Of a stretch of DNA of 45,988 bases, positions 17,995 through 25,564 are shown one piece after another (the first letter of the stretch is position 1; the number at the start of each line of letters is the position of its first letter). Source of the stretch: Leptospiraceae bacterium (lineage in GTDB: Bacteria > Spirochaetota > Leptospiria > Leptospirales > Leptospiraceae); the NCBI GenBank assembly GCA_027485405.1, contig JAIXRB010000058.1, positions 1 to 45,988 of the forward strand, in the 5' to 3' direction. A model generated the notes under the pieces. The model was given only the letters and a program-made list of their open reading frames with translations, was not told the DNA's origin and ran no database searches. Both the position numbers and the translations under genes were made by a program.

Positions 17995-19692
17995 TTGAAT
18001 TCAACCAACCCACCCTCCTCCTCCAAAAACGAGAACTCATTCGGCAAATTGCTAGAGCAATGGGAATCTCAGTCCGAACAAGAAAAAGAAGCGAACTCTG
18101 GTCGCGGTCAACTAATCGAAGGAACTGTAGTAGATGTAAGCCCAGATACGGTTTACCTTGATATAGGCGAAAAGTCAGAAGCTAGAGTCCCTAGAGAAGA
18201 CTTTTCCGAAACTCCAAAACGTGGTGAAAAAATCACTGCGATTTTAAAGCGCAGAGCCGAGGGCGTAGCTATCCTTTCCAAGAAGGAAGCAGACCAACGG
18301 GTAGGCTGGGAATCAGTAAAAGACGCATTTAGCAATGGATATCCGATCAGTGCTAAAATCGTAGATGATATAAAAAACAAAGGTTATCTAATTGAAAGTG
18401 AGGGCATTCAAATGTTCCTCCCTGCATCCCATGTAGGCGTTCGCTTCAAAGAAGCCACAGAGGGTGGAAAAGAATTCCAGGTCAAAATCATTGAAATAAA
18501 TGATAAAACCAAAACTGGCGTTGTCTCTCGAAAAACACTCCTAGACGAAATCAACGGAGAAAAGTGGGAAGAACTTCTAACTAAAGTTAAAATCGGAGAT
18601 AAGATCACCGGTAAAGTTGTTAAAATAGCTAACTTTGGGGTATTTCTTTCCATTTATGAAGTTGTTGGCTTACTTCGACAAAGCGATATATCTTATAAGA
18701 AATTTGCTCCATTTAAAACCGACTTTGAGATCGGCATGGAAGTGGAAGTTGTGGTCTTAGAACTCGATAAAGAAAACAACAAACTTTCGCTAGGTCTGAA
18801 ACAATTGAAAGAAGACCCATGGGAATGGGCGAAACGAGAGCTTGAAAAGGGTATGGTTGTTCGCGGTCCAGTGACCAGTTTGACTAACTTTGGGGCTTTT
18901 GTTGAGCTTATGGAAGGTCTTGAAGGTTTGATCCATACTACCGAACTATCTTGGTCTAAAAAACCACCACATCCAAAAGACGTTTTGAAAAAGGGACAAG
19001 AAGTAGATTCTGAAATCTTAGACATCGACTTTGAAAACCGAAGGCTCTCTTTGGGTCTCAAGCAAACACTGCCAAATCCTTGGGATTCTCTTTCCGCGAA
19101 CGTGCGTGCTGGCAACATATTGGATGGAAAGATCACTGGCATTACCAAATACGGTGCCTTTGTCGAAGTTGAAAACGGAATCGAAGGTTTGGTCCACATT
19201 TCAGATATTACTTGGGATGAAAGAGAAAAGAATCCTCTAGGTCTTTTGAAAAAAGGCCAAGACATTCAATACAAAGTTCTAGATGTAAACTTGGATGCAC
19301 AAAGAATTTCTTGTGGTTTGAAGCAACTTACAGAGCATCCATTCGAAGGTCTCAGAAAGAAATACCCACCTGGAACTCTCGTGGAAGGAAAAGTCAAATC
19401 TTTAGTTAATTTTGGGGTGTTTGTGGAAATTGAGCCAGGCTATGAAGGTTTGGTGCATATTTCCGAAATCCCGGATGGTCGCAACGCAAACTTAGAAGAA
19501 CTTTTCAAAGTTGGCGAAACGATCAAAACAGTTGTAGTCAAGATTGAGCCAAACAACAAAAAGATTTCACTTTCTATCAAAGACTTTGATAAAGCTGTGG
19601 AACGAGAAGAAATGGCGAAGTACATAAAAGAAGACGGATCTCCTTCCAGAGAGTCGATTGGTTCTTTTATGAACTTGAATAACAATCGATAG
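17995..19692 (+). CDS. rpsA: 30S ribosomal protein S1
   Basis: mRNA-binding ribosomal protein that helps translation start on messages with weak ribosome sites. The 565 residues carry six S1 repeats, visible from residue about 38 on: QLIEGTVVDVSPDTVYLDIG; PISAKIVDDIKNKGYLIES; GDKITGKVVKIANFGVFL; GMVVRGPVTSLTNFGAFVEL; GNILDGKITGITKYGAFVEV; GTLVEGKVKSLVNFGVFVEI. Repeats 3-6 are the closest to each other and keep the GF/GxF-V and GLVH-I-S pattern. The TTG at 17995 is the only plausible start and has a poor ribosome site, which is common for S1 messages. The next gene starts 3 nt after the stop. Confidence 0.95.
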   Translation: MNSTNPPSSSKNENSFGKLLEQWESQSEQEKEANSGRGQLIEGTVVDVSPDTVYLDIGEKSEARVPREDFSETPKRGEKITAILKRRAEGVAILSKKEADQRVGWESVKDAFSNGYPISAKIVDDIKNKGYLIESEGIQMFLPASHVGVRFKEATEGGKEFQVKIIEINDKTKTGVVSRKTLLDEINGEKWEELLTKVKIGDKITGKVVKIANFGVFLSIYEVVGLLRQSDISYKKFAPFKTDFEIGMEVEVVVLELDKENNKLSLGLKQLKEDPWEWAKRELEKGMVVRGPVTSLTNFGAFVELMEGLEGLIHTTELSWSKKPPHPKDVLKKGQEVDSEILDIDFENRRLSLGLKQTLPNPWDSLSANVRAGNILDGKITGITKYGAFVEVENGIEGLVHISDITWDEREKNPLGLLKKGQDIQYKVLDVNLDAQRISCGLKQLTEHPFEGLRKKYPPGTLVEGKVKSLVNFGVFVEIEPGYEGLVHISEIPDGRNANLEELFKVGETIKTVVVKIEPNNKKISLSIKDFDKAVEREEMAKYIKEDGSPSRESIGSFMNLNNNR

Positions 19693-19695
19693 TTC

Positions 19696-20445
19696 ATGGA
19701 TAAATTTCAGTCTAAGAACGCCATAGACAAACGAAAAGAGTTTGAAGTAGCAAAGGATGAATTCGCCGACTTTCAAGGGTCGGCATCCGAGCTACTTTTT
19801 TTAAAGTTCTCGCGTTGGATTGGCAATCATAGATTGAAAATCGCCATTGGTTTTGGGGTGTTCTTTGTATCGATGACTGCAGTGATCAGTTATCTAGAGT
19901 ATCGAGACAGCCAAATCCAAAAAGACACGGCAACTTTTGAAGAAATCGAAACCAAACACAAACGATCAAACGCCACGATTGATGTTAAAATCCAGGATTT
20001 CGAATCCTTTCTTGCAAACCATAGTTCGCATGCAATGGAGCTAAGAGTCTGGAAAGAACTTTCAGGGCTTTATGCAGAAAAAAAAGATTGGGAAAAAGCC
20101 GCTGAGTATATCGAAAAAGCAGGCAAAAGCATCGACCAACCCAAAGAAGTGAAGGCACTTTATTTCTATCTAGCAGGAAACTATAGAGACCAATCAGGAA
20201 AAGAAAAAGAGGCATTGGAAAACTATACAGTGTCTTCCAGTATCCTTGAAACTTCCAACGAAATTGCTTCCTTTAAAGCTTGGGCATTTTACCAAACTGG
20301 TAGACTGCGCTTTGCCGCGGGAAACAAGCAAGGAGCAAAAGAAATTTTAGAAAAGGTTCTCCGCATCGAAGCAAAAGGAATGGAAAATCTCGAAGAAGTT
20401 AAGCTTCTTTCGAGCTATATTTTACTCAAACTCGGAAAACCCTAG
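19696..20445 (+). CDS. membrane-anchored TPR protein
   Basis: A 249-residue protein with a charged cytoplasmic N-terminus, one membrane helix at about 49-67 (KIAIGFGVFFVSMTAVISYL) and a C-terminal part of TPR-like helices (ELSGLYAEKKDWEKAAEYIEKAGK; AWAFYQTGRLRFAAGNKQGAKEIL). The layout of one N-terminal helix followed by periplasmic TPRs is like YfgM-type proteins, which attach to the secretion machinery. I offer this only as an analogy. The ATG is 3 nt after rpsA and its TAG stop shares one base with the GTG start of hisG (TAGTG), so it is part of the rpsA operon. Confidence 0.8.
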   Translation: MDKFQSKNAIDKRKEFEVAKDEFADFQGSASELLFLKFSRWIGNHRLKIAIGFGVFFVSMTAVISYLEYRDSQIQKDTATFEEIETKHKRSNATIDVKIQDFESFLANHSSHAMELRVWKELSGLYAEKKDWEKAAEYIEKAGKSIDQPKEVKALYFYLAGNYRDQSGKEKEALENYTVSSSILETSNEIASFKAWAFYQTGRLRFAAGNKQGAKEILEKVLRIEAKGMENLEEVKLLSSYILLKLGKP

Positions 20446-21056
20446 TGATCACAATAGCTTTACCCAAAGGAAGGTTAGCGGAAGAAAGCGCCAATCTTTT
20501 GAAGGAAAGAGGGCTATTGTCTCATGTCCCAGAAACGGACGGAAAGGAACTTACTTACGTCTCTCCAGACAAATCCATTCGATTGCTTTTTGTTAGATCG
20601 CAAGACGTTTGCACTTACGTAGAGGAATGTGCGGCAGATCTTGGAATCATCGGTTGGGACATCCTCCAAGAGGGGAATTATGATTTATTATGTCCCATTG
20701 ATCTGGGGATAGGTGAGTGCAGGCTTTCTCTCGCTAGTTTTCCTGATTTTGACCTCTTTTCTTCGCGATCGAAAGTAAGAGTGGCTACCAAATACCCGGA
20801 ACTCTCTAAATCTTTTTTCTTTTCGAAAGGGATCTCATGCGAAATCATTAAATTGTATGGTTCCATTGAGCTTGCACCTATAGTAGGGCTGTCCGACTGC
20901 ATAGTAGATCTGGTTTCTACAGGCGGAACACTCAAGGCAAACGGTCTAAAAGAGATTGAAGTTATCTTAGAAAGCTCGGCCCGAGTCGTAATCAATCGAA
21001 CATCCTACTACAGTCAAAATGCAGAAGTGATTCGAGTTCTCGAAGGATTAAAATAG
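20445..21056 (+). CDS. hisG: ATP phosphoribosyltransferase, short form
   Basis: First histidine-biosynthesis enzyme, joining ATP and PRPP. The 203 residues match the short HisG form, which lacks the C-terminal regulatory domain and needs HisZ as partner. ITIALPKGRLAEES opens the protein, and the PRPP-binding signature is seen as DCIVDLVSTGGTLKANGL, with Ser where Glu is usual (VETG becomes VSTG). The GTG start overlaps the stop of the upstream TPR gene by one base, so it is translationally coupled. No other his gene is in the window. A HisZ must exist elsewhere if feedback regulation is kept. Confidence 0.95.
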   Translation: MITIALPKGRLAEESANLLKERGLLSHVPETDGKELTYVSPDKSIRLLFVRSQDVCTYVEECAADLGIIGWDILQEGNYDLLCPIDLGIGECRLSLASFPDFDLFSSRSKVRVATKYPELSKSFFFSKGISCEIIKLYGSIELAPIVGLSDCIVDLVSTGGTLKANGLKEIEVILESSARVVINRTSYYSQNAEVIRVLEGLK

Positions 21057-21083
21057 GAAAATAGTTTGTTTTTGGGTGAAACT

Positions 21084-21106
21084 TCAAAACAATAGTCAAA
21101 ACAATA
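21084..21106 (+). repeat. tandem 11-bp direct repeat in the rpmF leader
   Basis: TCAAAACAATA occurs twice, at 21084-21094 and 21096-21106, one base apart, in the 72-nt gap between hisG and rpmF and about 20 nt upstream of the rpmF start. The 12-bp period could place a dimeric regulator on the fatty-acid gene run that follows, or it may be chance in an A-rich leader. Only two copies are seen. Confidence 0.4.
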
Positions 21107-21128
21107 ACAATCCCATAGAGGAATCGCC

Positions 21129-21329
21129 ATGGCAGTCCCTAAGAGACGCAAATCGAAATCGAAAGTCAGAACTAAAAGAGCTCACCATGCCATTGGGAAG
21201 CCCAACCTAAGCCCTTGTAGCAATTGCGGATCTTATGTGCTATCTCATCGGGTCTGTCCCTATTGCGGTTTTTACAAAGGTAAGTTGGTAGTTGCTCCAA
21301 AAGCTAAGAAAACAACCGAAGAAAACTAA
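21129..21329 (+). CDS. rpmF: 50S ribosomal protein L32 (zinc-ribbon form)
   Basis: A small basic ribosomal protein of 66 residues. The N-terminus MAVPKRRKSKSKVRTKRAHH is typical of L32. Two Cys pairs, CSNC and CPYC, give the zinc-binding C+ paralog type. The ribosome site GAGGAA lies 6 nt before the ATG. plsX starts 5 nt after the stop, which reproduces the widespread rpmF-plsX pairing that links ribosome and membrane-lipid synthesis. Confidence 0.96.
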   Translation: MAVPKRRKSKSKVRTKRAHHAIGKPNLSPCSNCGSYVLSHRVCPYCGFYKGKLVVAPKAKKTTEEN

Positions 21330-21334
21330 TTGAT

Positions 21335-22360
21335 ATGTGGGTAGCCGTTGACGCGATGAGCGGAGATTACGGCCCAGAATGCATCGTAGAAGGTGCGGTT
21401 CTAGCCGTCAAAGAATGGGGACTCTCTGTTGCTTTGGTCGGCGATGAACAAGAACTACTCGACTTCCTCTTAAAATACGATTACGATACAGAAAAGATAA
21501 GAATCATCCATTCTACCGAAATCATCGGCATGAATGATTCCCCATCTATAGCGGTTAGAGCTATGGAAGATTCCTCCGTTGTCAAAGCCATTCGACTGGT
21601 AGCCGAAAAAGAATGTGTGGGTGTATTCTCTCCGGGTAACACCGGTGCTACTATGGCGGCGGCATTGCTTCATTTGGGTCGTCTTCCTGGCGTTCTCAGG
21701 CCGCCCATTGCGGCACCAATCCCTCGTGAAACAGGTTCACCGGTATTACTGTTAGATGCAGGTGCAAACGTAGATTGCAAACCGGAATACCTGGCTCAAT
21801 TTGCCGTAATGGGAGAAATTTATTCACGAGAAGTGTTTGGAATCCAGTCTCCGAAAGTTGGAATCCTCTCCAATGGGGAAGAAGACAAGAAAGGCAATTC
21901 GGTCACACTCCGCGCTTTTGATATGATGAAAAAAATCCCTTTTCAATTCATTGGAAACGTTGAGGGAAGAGATTTATATGGTGGCGGTCGCGAAGTCGAT
22001 GTGGTCGTCTGTGACGGATTTATTGGTAATATTGTTCTAAAAGCAACCGAGGGTCTTGCCAAATCGATCTTCAACGTTCTCAAAAACTCTATTCGAGAGT
22101 CTAGCCTTGCACAAACAGGAGCTTTGCTCTTAAAACCAACCTTTGCCGCAGTAAAAAAACGATTGGACTATGCTGAGTATGGTGGAGCACTTCTTCTCGG
22201 TGTGGAAGGAATCTGTATGATAGGGCATGGCTCAAGCAATGCCCTCGCTGTAAAAAACGCCGTTCGAGTTATCACCGAATGTGCAAAACAAAACGTAAAC
22301 GAAAGAATCGCATCCAAAATCGCGGAATCGCATGGGGTTTTTGGCGATAATAACAAGTAA
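21335..22360 (+). CDS. plsX: phosphate acyltransferase PlsX
   Basis: Peripheral enzyme that converts acyl-ACP to acyl-phosphate, the donor for PlsY in phospholipid synthesis. The 341 residues start WVAVDAMSGDYGPECIVEGA, the family block, and include GVFSPGNTGATMAAALL, LLLDAGANVDCKPEYL, GILSNGEEDKKGN and DVVVCDGFIGNIVLKATEG. Length and motifs are complete. It follows rpmF by 5 nt and precedes fabG by 43 nt. fabH and fabD, which often come next in other bacteria, are absent from this cluster. Confidence 0.97.
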   Translation: MWVAVDAMSGDYGPECIVEGAVLAVKEWGLSVALVGDEQELLDFLLKYDYDTEKIRIIHSTEIIGMNDSPSIAVRAMEDSSVVKAIRLVAEKECVGVFSPGNTGATMAAALLHLGRLPGVLRPPIAAPIPRETGSPVLLLDAGANVDCKPEYLAQFAVMGEIYSREVFGIQSPKVGILSNGEEDKKGNSVTLRAFDMMKKIPFQFIGNVEGRDLYGGGREVDVVVCDGFIGNIVLKATEGLAKSIFNVLKNSIRESSLAQTGALLLKPTFAAVKKRLDYAEYGGALLLGVEGICMIGHGSSNALAVKNAVRVITECAKQNVNERIASKIAESHGVFGDNNK

Positions 22361-22403
22361 ATCGGATTCATAAAAATAAAGTTAAGAATCACAGGAGTAT
22401 AAG

Positions 22404-23165
22404 ATGATCAATTTAACAGGAAAATCGGCAATAGTAACGGGGGGAGCTCGAGGAATCGGAAAGGCTACCTGTTTAAAATTAGCTTCTTTTGGGGCTTCGA
22501 TCGTGGTTGCCGACATGAACCCAGATACGACCAAGGCTACGGCTGAAGAACTGAAATCCAAAGGCTTTAAAGCAATTCCTTTTGTTGGAAATGTTTCCGT
22601 CGAAGAAGACGCTGTAAAATTAATCGAAGCTTGCAAATCCGAGTTTGGATCTGTAGACATCTTAGTAAACAACGCAGGTATTACTAGAGATACTCTTTTG
22701 ATGAGAATGAAGAAAGAGCAGTGGGACGCTGTAATCAACGTAAACTTAACTGGAACTTATTTAGTCACTCAAGCCGCAATCAAAGTTATGATGAAACAAG
22801 ACAATGGTGGCTCAATTATCAATCTTTCTTCTATTTCAGGAGAGAACGGAAACATAGGACAAACCAATTATTCGGCATCCAAGGCGGGCGTAATTGGTTT
22901 TACCAAAGCTGTGGCACTAGAGCTTGCATCTCGCAAAGTGCGATGCAATGCGATCGCTCCTGGGTTTATTGCAACTGAAATGACGGAAGCCATTCCTGAC
23001 AATATCAAAGAAGGAATGATCAAAGCGATTCCTTTGAAGCGAGCTGGATTGCCTGAAGATATCGCTAACGGTATTGCATTTTTGGCTTCTGATATGGCGG
23101 CATTTATCACTGGTCATGTGTTAGATATCAATGGGGGAGGATTTCTTCCAGGCGGGGGACATTAG
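22404..23165 (+). CDS. fabG: 3-oxoacyl-ACP reductase (FabG, SDR family)
   Basis: NADPH-dependent reductase of the fatty-acid elongation cycle. The 253-residue SDR fold has the cofactor loop TGGARGIGKA (about 11-20), the NNAG block, and the catalytic Ser-Tyr-Lys in NLSSISGENGNIGQTNYSASKAG. RCNAIAPGFIATEMT and the C-terminal DINGGGFLPGGGH are typical. A strong ribosome site (CAGGAGTATAAG) precedes the ATG. Position after plsX favours a true FabG over other SDR enzymes. A rho-independent terminator lies 33 nt downstream, so the run ends here. Confidence 0.92.
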   Translation: MINLTGKSAIVTGGARGIGKATCLKLASFGASIVVADMNPDTTKATAEELKSKGFKAIPFVGNVSVEEDAVKLIEACKSEFGSVDILVNNAGITRDTLLMRMKKEQWDAVINVNLTGTYLVTQAAIKVMMKQDNGGSIINLSSISGENGNIGQTNYSASKAGVIGFTKAVALELASRKVRCNAIAPGFIATEMTEAIPDNIKEGMIKAIPLKRAGLPEDIANGIAFLASDMAAFITGHVLDINGGGFLPGGGH

Positions 23166-23198
23166 TCCCATTCGCTTAAAAAATCTTTTTTGAAAAAG

Positions 23199-23229
23199 AA
23201 AACCTCCCAGAATTGGGAGGTTTTTTAAT
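23199..23229 (+). terminator. rho-independent terminator after fabG
   Basis: A perfect 10-bp stem, AAAACCTCCC with GGGAGGTTTT, has a 6-nt loop (AGAATT) and is followed by a T-rich tract. It ends the rpmF-plsX-fabG transcript about 33 nt after the fabG stop. Confidence 0.9.
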
Positions 23230-23253
23230 TTTTAAAGCTTTTTATAAATCAAG

Positions 23254-23284
23254 AACTCTGCCTGGACTAAAACCAGGCAGAGTT
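23254..23284 (-). terminator. hairpin terminator candidate for the rhodanese lipoprotein gene
   Basis: A perfect 12-bp inverted repeat (AACTCTGCCTGG / CCAGGCAGAGTT, 7-nt loop) lies 9 bp beyond the stop of the minus-strand gene at 23294. On that strand it is followed by CTTGATTTAT rather than a clean T run, so the terminator is likely but not ideal. It faces the fabG terminator, so the two transcripts are insulated from each other. Confidence 0.7.
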
Positions 23285-23293
23285 TCTATTGTT

Positions 23294-24877
23294 TTACTGA
23301 AATTTATAAGCCTTATCGTCAATTATAAACTGTTTGGTTGTTGTTGCGTTTACATTCACTGTAGCGGCTTTCAATCTAGAGTTATTTGCTGAGCTATTGT
23401 TGTAAACAAAGTCAGATATTGTGCTGAGATCTGTTCTCCATCGGAAATCTGCTGGAACAGTATTGAGACTAGATACAGGGTGTCCTGCAATCAAAGCAGT
23501 CCATTCTGTTAGGGAACCATCATAATAAGTCGTCGGATAACCTAAAATGCTGATGGAAGCAAATCCATTGACCTGGGCCTCAAAGTTGGTTCGGCACTGG
23601 GAAACTACGGTTGTTCCTGTAGTCCAACCTGCATCAGCAAACAATTGTCTCAATGCCGCTTTGCTTTTGTACTTGTAACCATTCGTTTCTAAATCTGTTA
23701 AAACCGCATCGGTTACAGCTCCAGTGGCAGGAACTCCTTCAAATAGAGCTAGCCATGGAAATGCCTTGGCACCTTTGATACTTCCTTCGAACGGGATATA
23801 GTTTTTACTATCGCTTGCGATCGCAGTTGGAGGACCAGCGGAGTCCCAAGCAGTTGTGATAAATTCTCCAGCCACTCCAGTGGCTCCCACAGCTGTTCTA
23901 TTGAATTGAGCACTGGGTCTTGCATCTACGATCAATTGTCTGGAAGTGAGTCCAGGGATATCAGTGGCTTGCGAGTTAGCCTGAACAATCTTGTAAACGT
24001 CTTCCAACCCTTGCGTAAGAATGGTTTGGTCAACTCGGATTTGTTTTACACTAAACCCTCCGTTGCTATTGGGAAGAGAAGAACGAGTCGTGCTAAGCAA
24101 AGAGGCATTGGAAGGAGCAAAGTTTCTGCGGATATTTCCATTTAGCAAAGCCAAGTTGCGGTTAGCGACTCCCCAATACTTTAACCAGTAAATTCCTCGA
24201 GCGGCATCTTGAACGGCACCGCCTTCGGAAGCCGCAGTTCCTCCTGGGGAAGCTACTCCAGCGGGAGTTAGAATTGTAGGACGATCCCCTGCTGTGGTGA
24301 TTCCATTTGCAGTTCCAACAGCAAACACGATCAAGTCGGTTGTAGGGTTGATTCCAAATGCTCTCAACCATTCGTCTACTAGAGCTCCACTTCCTTGGTA
24401 ACGTACAGTAGAACTGATTAGGCCAGTGTTTCGCACTTGGTTGAATCGAAAACTAGCTGAAGCAGTTCCAGCAGAAGTTGCACTAGCTGTAGGTTGATAA
24501 TCATCCAAGAGGTAAACATAAACGCCAGCACTTGGGTTTTCTTTGATAAACCCAGCATTTGTATCTCCTGTTCTACGATTTGCCGCATCGGTCTGCAGAA
24601 TGACCAATTTTCCTGTGATGCCAGTTGGCTTGTTGGTCGCCCAATTGCTCACCCAGCTCGCGAGTGTTGAACCTTCGATCAGACCAAAAGTATTTCTGGC
24701 ATAATCGTCATTCGATTCGCTTGTGATCTCTGAAGCTGTTCGAATCGTAACTGCATTCGAAGCAGATAAGAGCAAAAGACCAAGAGCGCTTGAGTCGTCT
24801 TTCTTCTTAGGATTGCATTCAACGGCAACCAGAGCAAAGAGAGTCATTAGCAGAGGGAAAGTTTGTATTTTTTTCAT
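23294..24877 (-). CDS. exported tandem-rhodanese lipoprotein
   Basis: A 527-residue protein with a lipoprotein-like signal (MKKIQTFPLLMTLFALVAVEC, Cys21, with an unusual Glu before the Cys). The mature part has two rhodanese-like domains, as in thiosulfate/3-mercaptopyruvate sulfurtransferases. Domain 1 (about 120-260) has ALVDEWLRAFGI and AARGIYWLKYWGV and no loop Cys. Domain 2 starts at QLIVDARPSAQFNR. Its active loop is SQCRTNFEA, followed by YYDGSLTEW, the usual rhodanese end. The loop lacks the Gly of the common CxxGxx pattern. About 60 residues follow (FRWRTDLSTIS...), homologous to the tail of the second rhodanese at the window end. The substrate is probably an extracytoplasmic sulfur compound. 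It lies on the opposite strand between fabG and acpP. A TGAGGC ribosome site precedes the ATG. Confidence 0.82.
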   Translation of the reverse strand: MKKIQTFPLLMTLFALVAVECNPKKKDDSSALGLLLLSASNAVTIRTASEITSESNDDYARNTFGLIEGSTLASWVSNWATNKPTGITGKLVILQTDAANRRTGDTNAGFIKENPSAGVYVYLLDDYQPTASATSAGTASASFRFNQVRNTGLISSTVRYQGSGALVDEWLRAFGINPTTDLIVFAVGTANGITTAGDRPTILTPAGVASPGGTAASEGGAVQDAARGIYWLKYWGVANRNLALLNGNIRRNFAPSNASLLSTTRSSLPNSNGGFSVKQIRVDQTILTQGLEDVYKIVQANSQATDIPGLTSRQLIVDARPSAQFNRTAVGATGVAGEFITTAWDSAGPPTAIASDSKNYIPFEGSIKGAKAFPWLALFEGVPATGAVTDAVLTDLETNGYKYKSKAALRQLFADAGWTTGTTVVSQCRTNFEAQVNGFASISILGYPTTYYDGSLTEWTALIAGHPVSSLNTVPADFRWRTDLSTISDFVYNNSSANNSRLKAATVNVNATTTKQFIIDDKAYKFQ

Positions 24878-25281
24878 GATAGTAGCCTCAATGTAATTTT
24901 TTTGAAATGCTTTGTCACCATACTGGAGGAGCCCCGCGATTCGTAAACAAAAAATTCCAATATAGCAGAAAAAACCTCGTAATGATGGATTTTTCGAACC
25001 CAGGAGCCTTTTTTCTTACTATCGCTGGCTTTTAAATTCAAGTTTATGTCTCTTGCGAACGTATATTCTTTAGTGCCGTGCACAGCAAATCCGTCCAAAA
25101 TAACCTGATTACCGTTAAATGTTTTTCGGAAAAAACTGATCTTCTGTATTTTCTTACATTTACGCTTGCAAAAAAATCGAAAGTTTTCATCTTAAAAAAA
25201 CGTTGGTTGCTGGATTCCAGTGATTGATTGAAAAACGAATTAATTTTGCCCCATCGTAAGAAAGATGGCTTGGAGGAACAA
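24878..25281. other. 404-bp divergent intergenic region between the rhodanese gene and acpP
   Basis: No gene that I can support. Short open frames exist on the minus strand but show no domain, and they lack good start contexts. The region must hold the promoters of both the rhodanese gene (minus) and acpP (plus). On the minus strand, GTGACA and TACATT 17 nt apart, just before the rhodanese start, could be a promoter. On the plus strand TTGCAA near 25165 could be a -35 element, but its -10 is poor. The A- and T-rich stretch at about 25165-25200 may bend. No long repeat is visible. Confidence 0.5.
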
Positions 25282-25515
25282 ATGGCAGATTTCGAAAAGA
25301 TTAAACAGATCATCGTAGAACAACTTGGTGTTGATGAGTCCGAAGTGAACCCTGAAGCTCACTTTATCAACGATTTAGGTGCTGACTCTTTGGATACAGT
25401 AGAATTGGTAATGGCTCTGGAAGAAGAGTTTGGTGTTGAAATCTCTGATGAAGACGCTGAAAAAATCCAGACTGTTGGCGATGTAATTAAATTCATCGAC
25501 AAACTTAAAGGTTAA
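25282..25515 (+). CDS. acpP: acyl carrier protein
   Basis: Small acidic carrier of growing acyl chains, modified with 4'-phosphopantetheine. The 77 residues include FINDLGADSLDTVELVMALEEEFG, with Ser36 of the DSL motif as the attachment site. The start is the ATG at 25282 because GGAGGAAC lies just upstream and MADFEKIKQIIVEQLGV is the normal ACP opening. An in-frame ATG-like extension to 25228 is not needed. The gene has its own terminator, which fits high expression as a separate transcript. Confidence 0.97.
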   Translation: MADFEKIKQIIVEQLGVDESEVNPEAHFINDLGADSLDTVELVMALEEEFGVEISDEDAEKIQTVGDVIKFIDKLKG

Positions 25516-25530
25516 TTATTTACCCATAGA

Positions 25531-25561
25531 CCAGACCCTTGCAAAAGGGTCTGGATTTTTT
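25531..25561 (+). terminator. rho-independent terminator after acpP, flush with rnc start
   Basis: Perfect 10-bp stem CCAGACCCTT / AAGGGTCTGG with a GCAA tetraloop (a stable GNRA loop), then ATTTTTT. It is 15 nt after the acpP stop. The T tract ends only 3 nt before the TTG start codon of rnc at 25565, so the terminator occupies the place of an rnc ribosome site. Confidence 0.9.
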
Positions 25562-25564
25562 CCT

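Noticed and set aside
18693..19265. 190-residue open frame antisense to rpsA
   Set aside because: A shadow of the S1 repeats; low complexity (Ser, Phe, Pro) and no start context.
25228..25281. 18-residue N-terminal extension of acpP
   Set aside because: The ATG at 25282 has a strong GGAGGAAC site and a normal ACP N-terminus; the extension has neither.
24874..25313. Short minus-strand open frames in the intergenic region before acpP
   Set aside because: No domain, no good start, and they overlap the probable promoters of both flanking genes.
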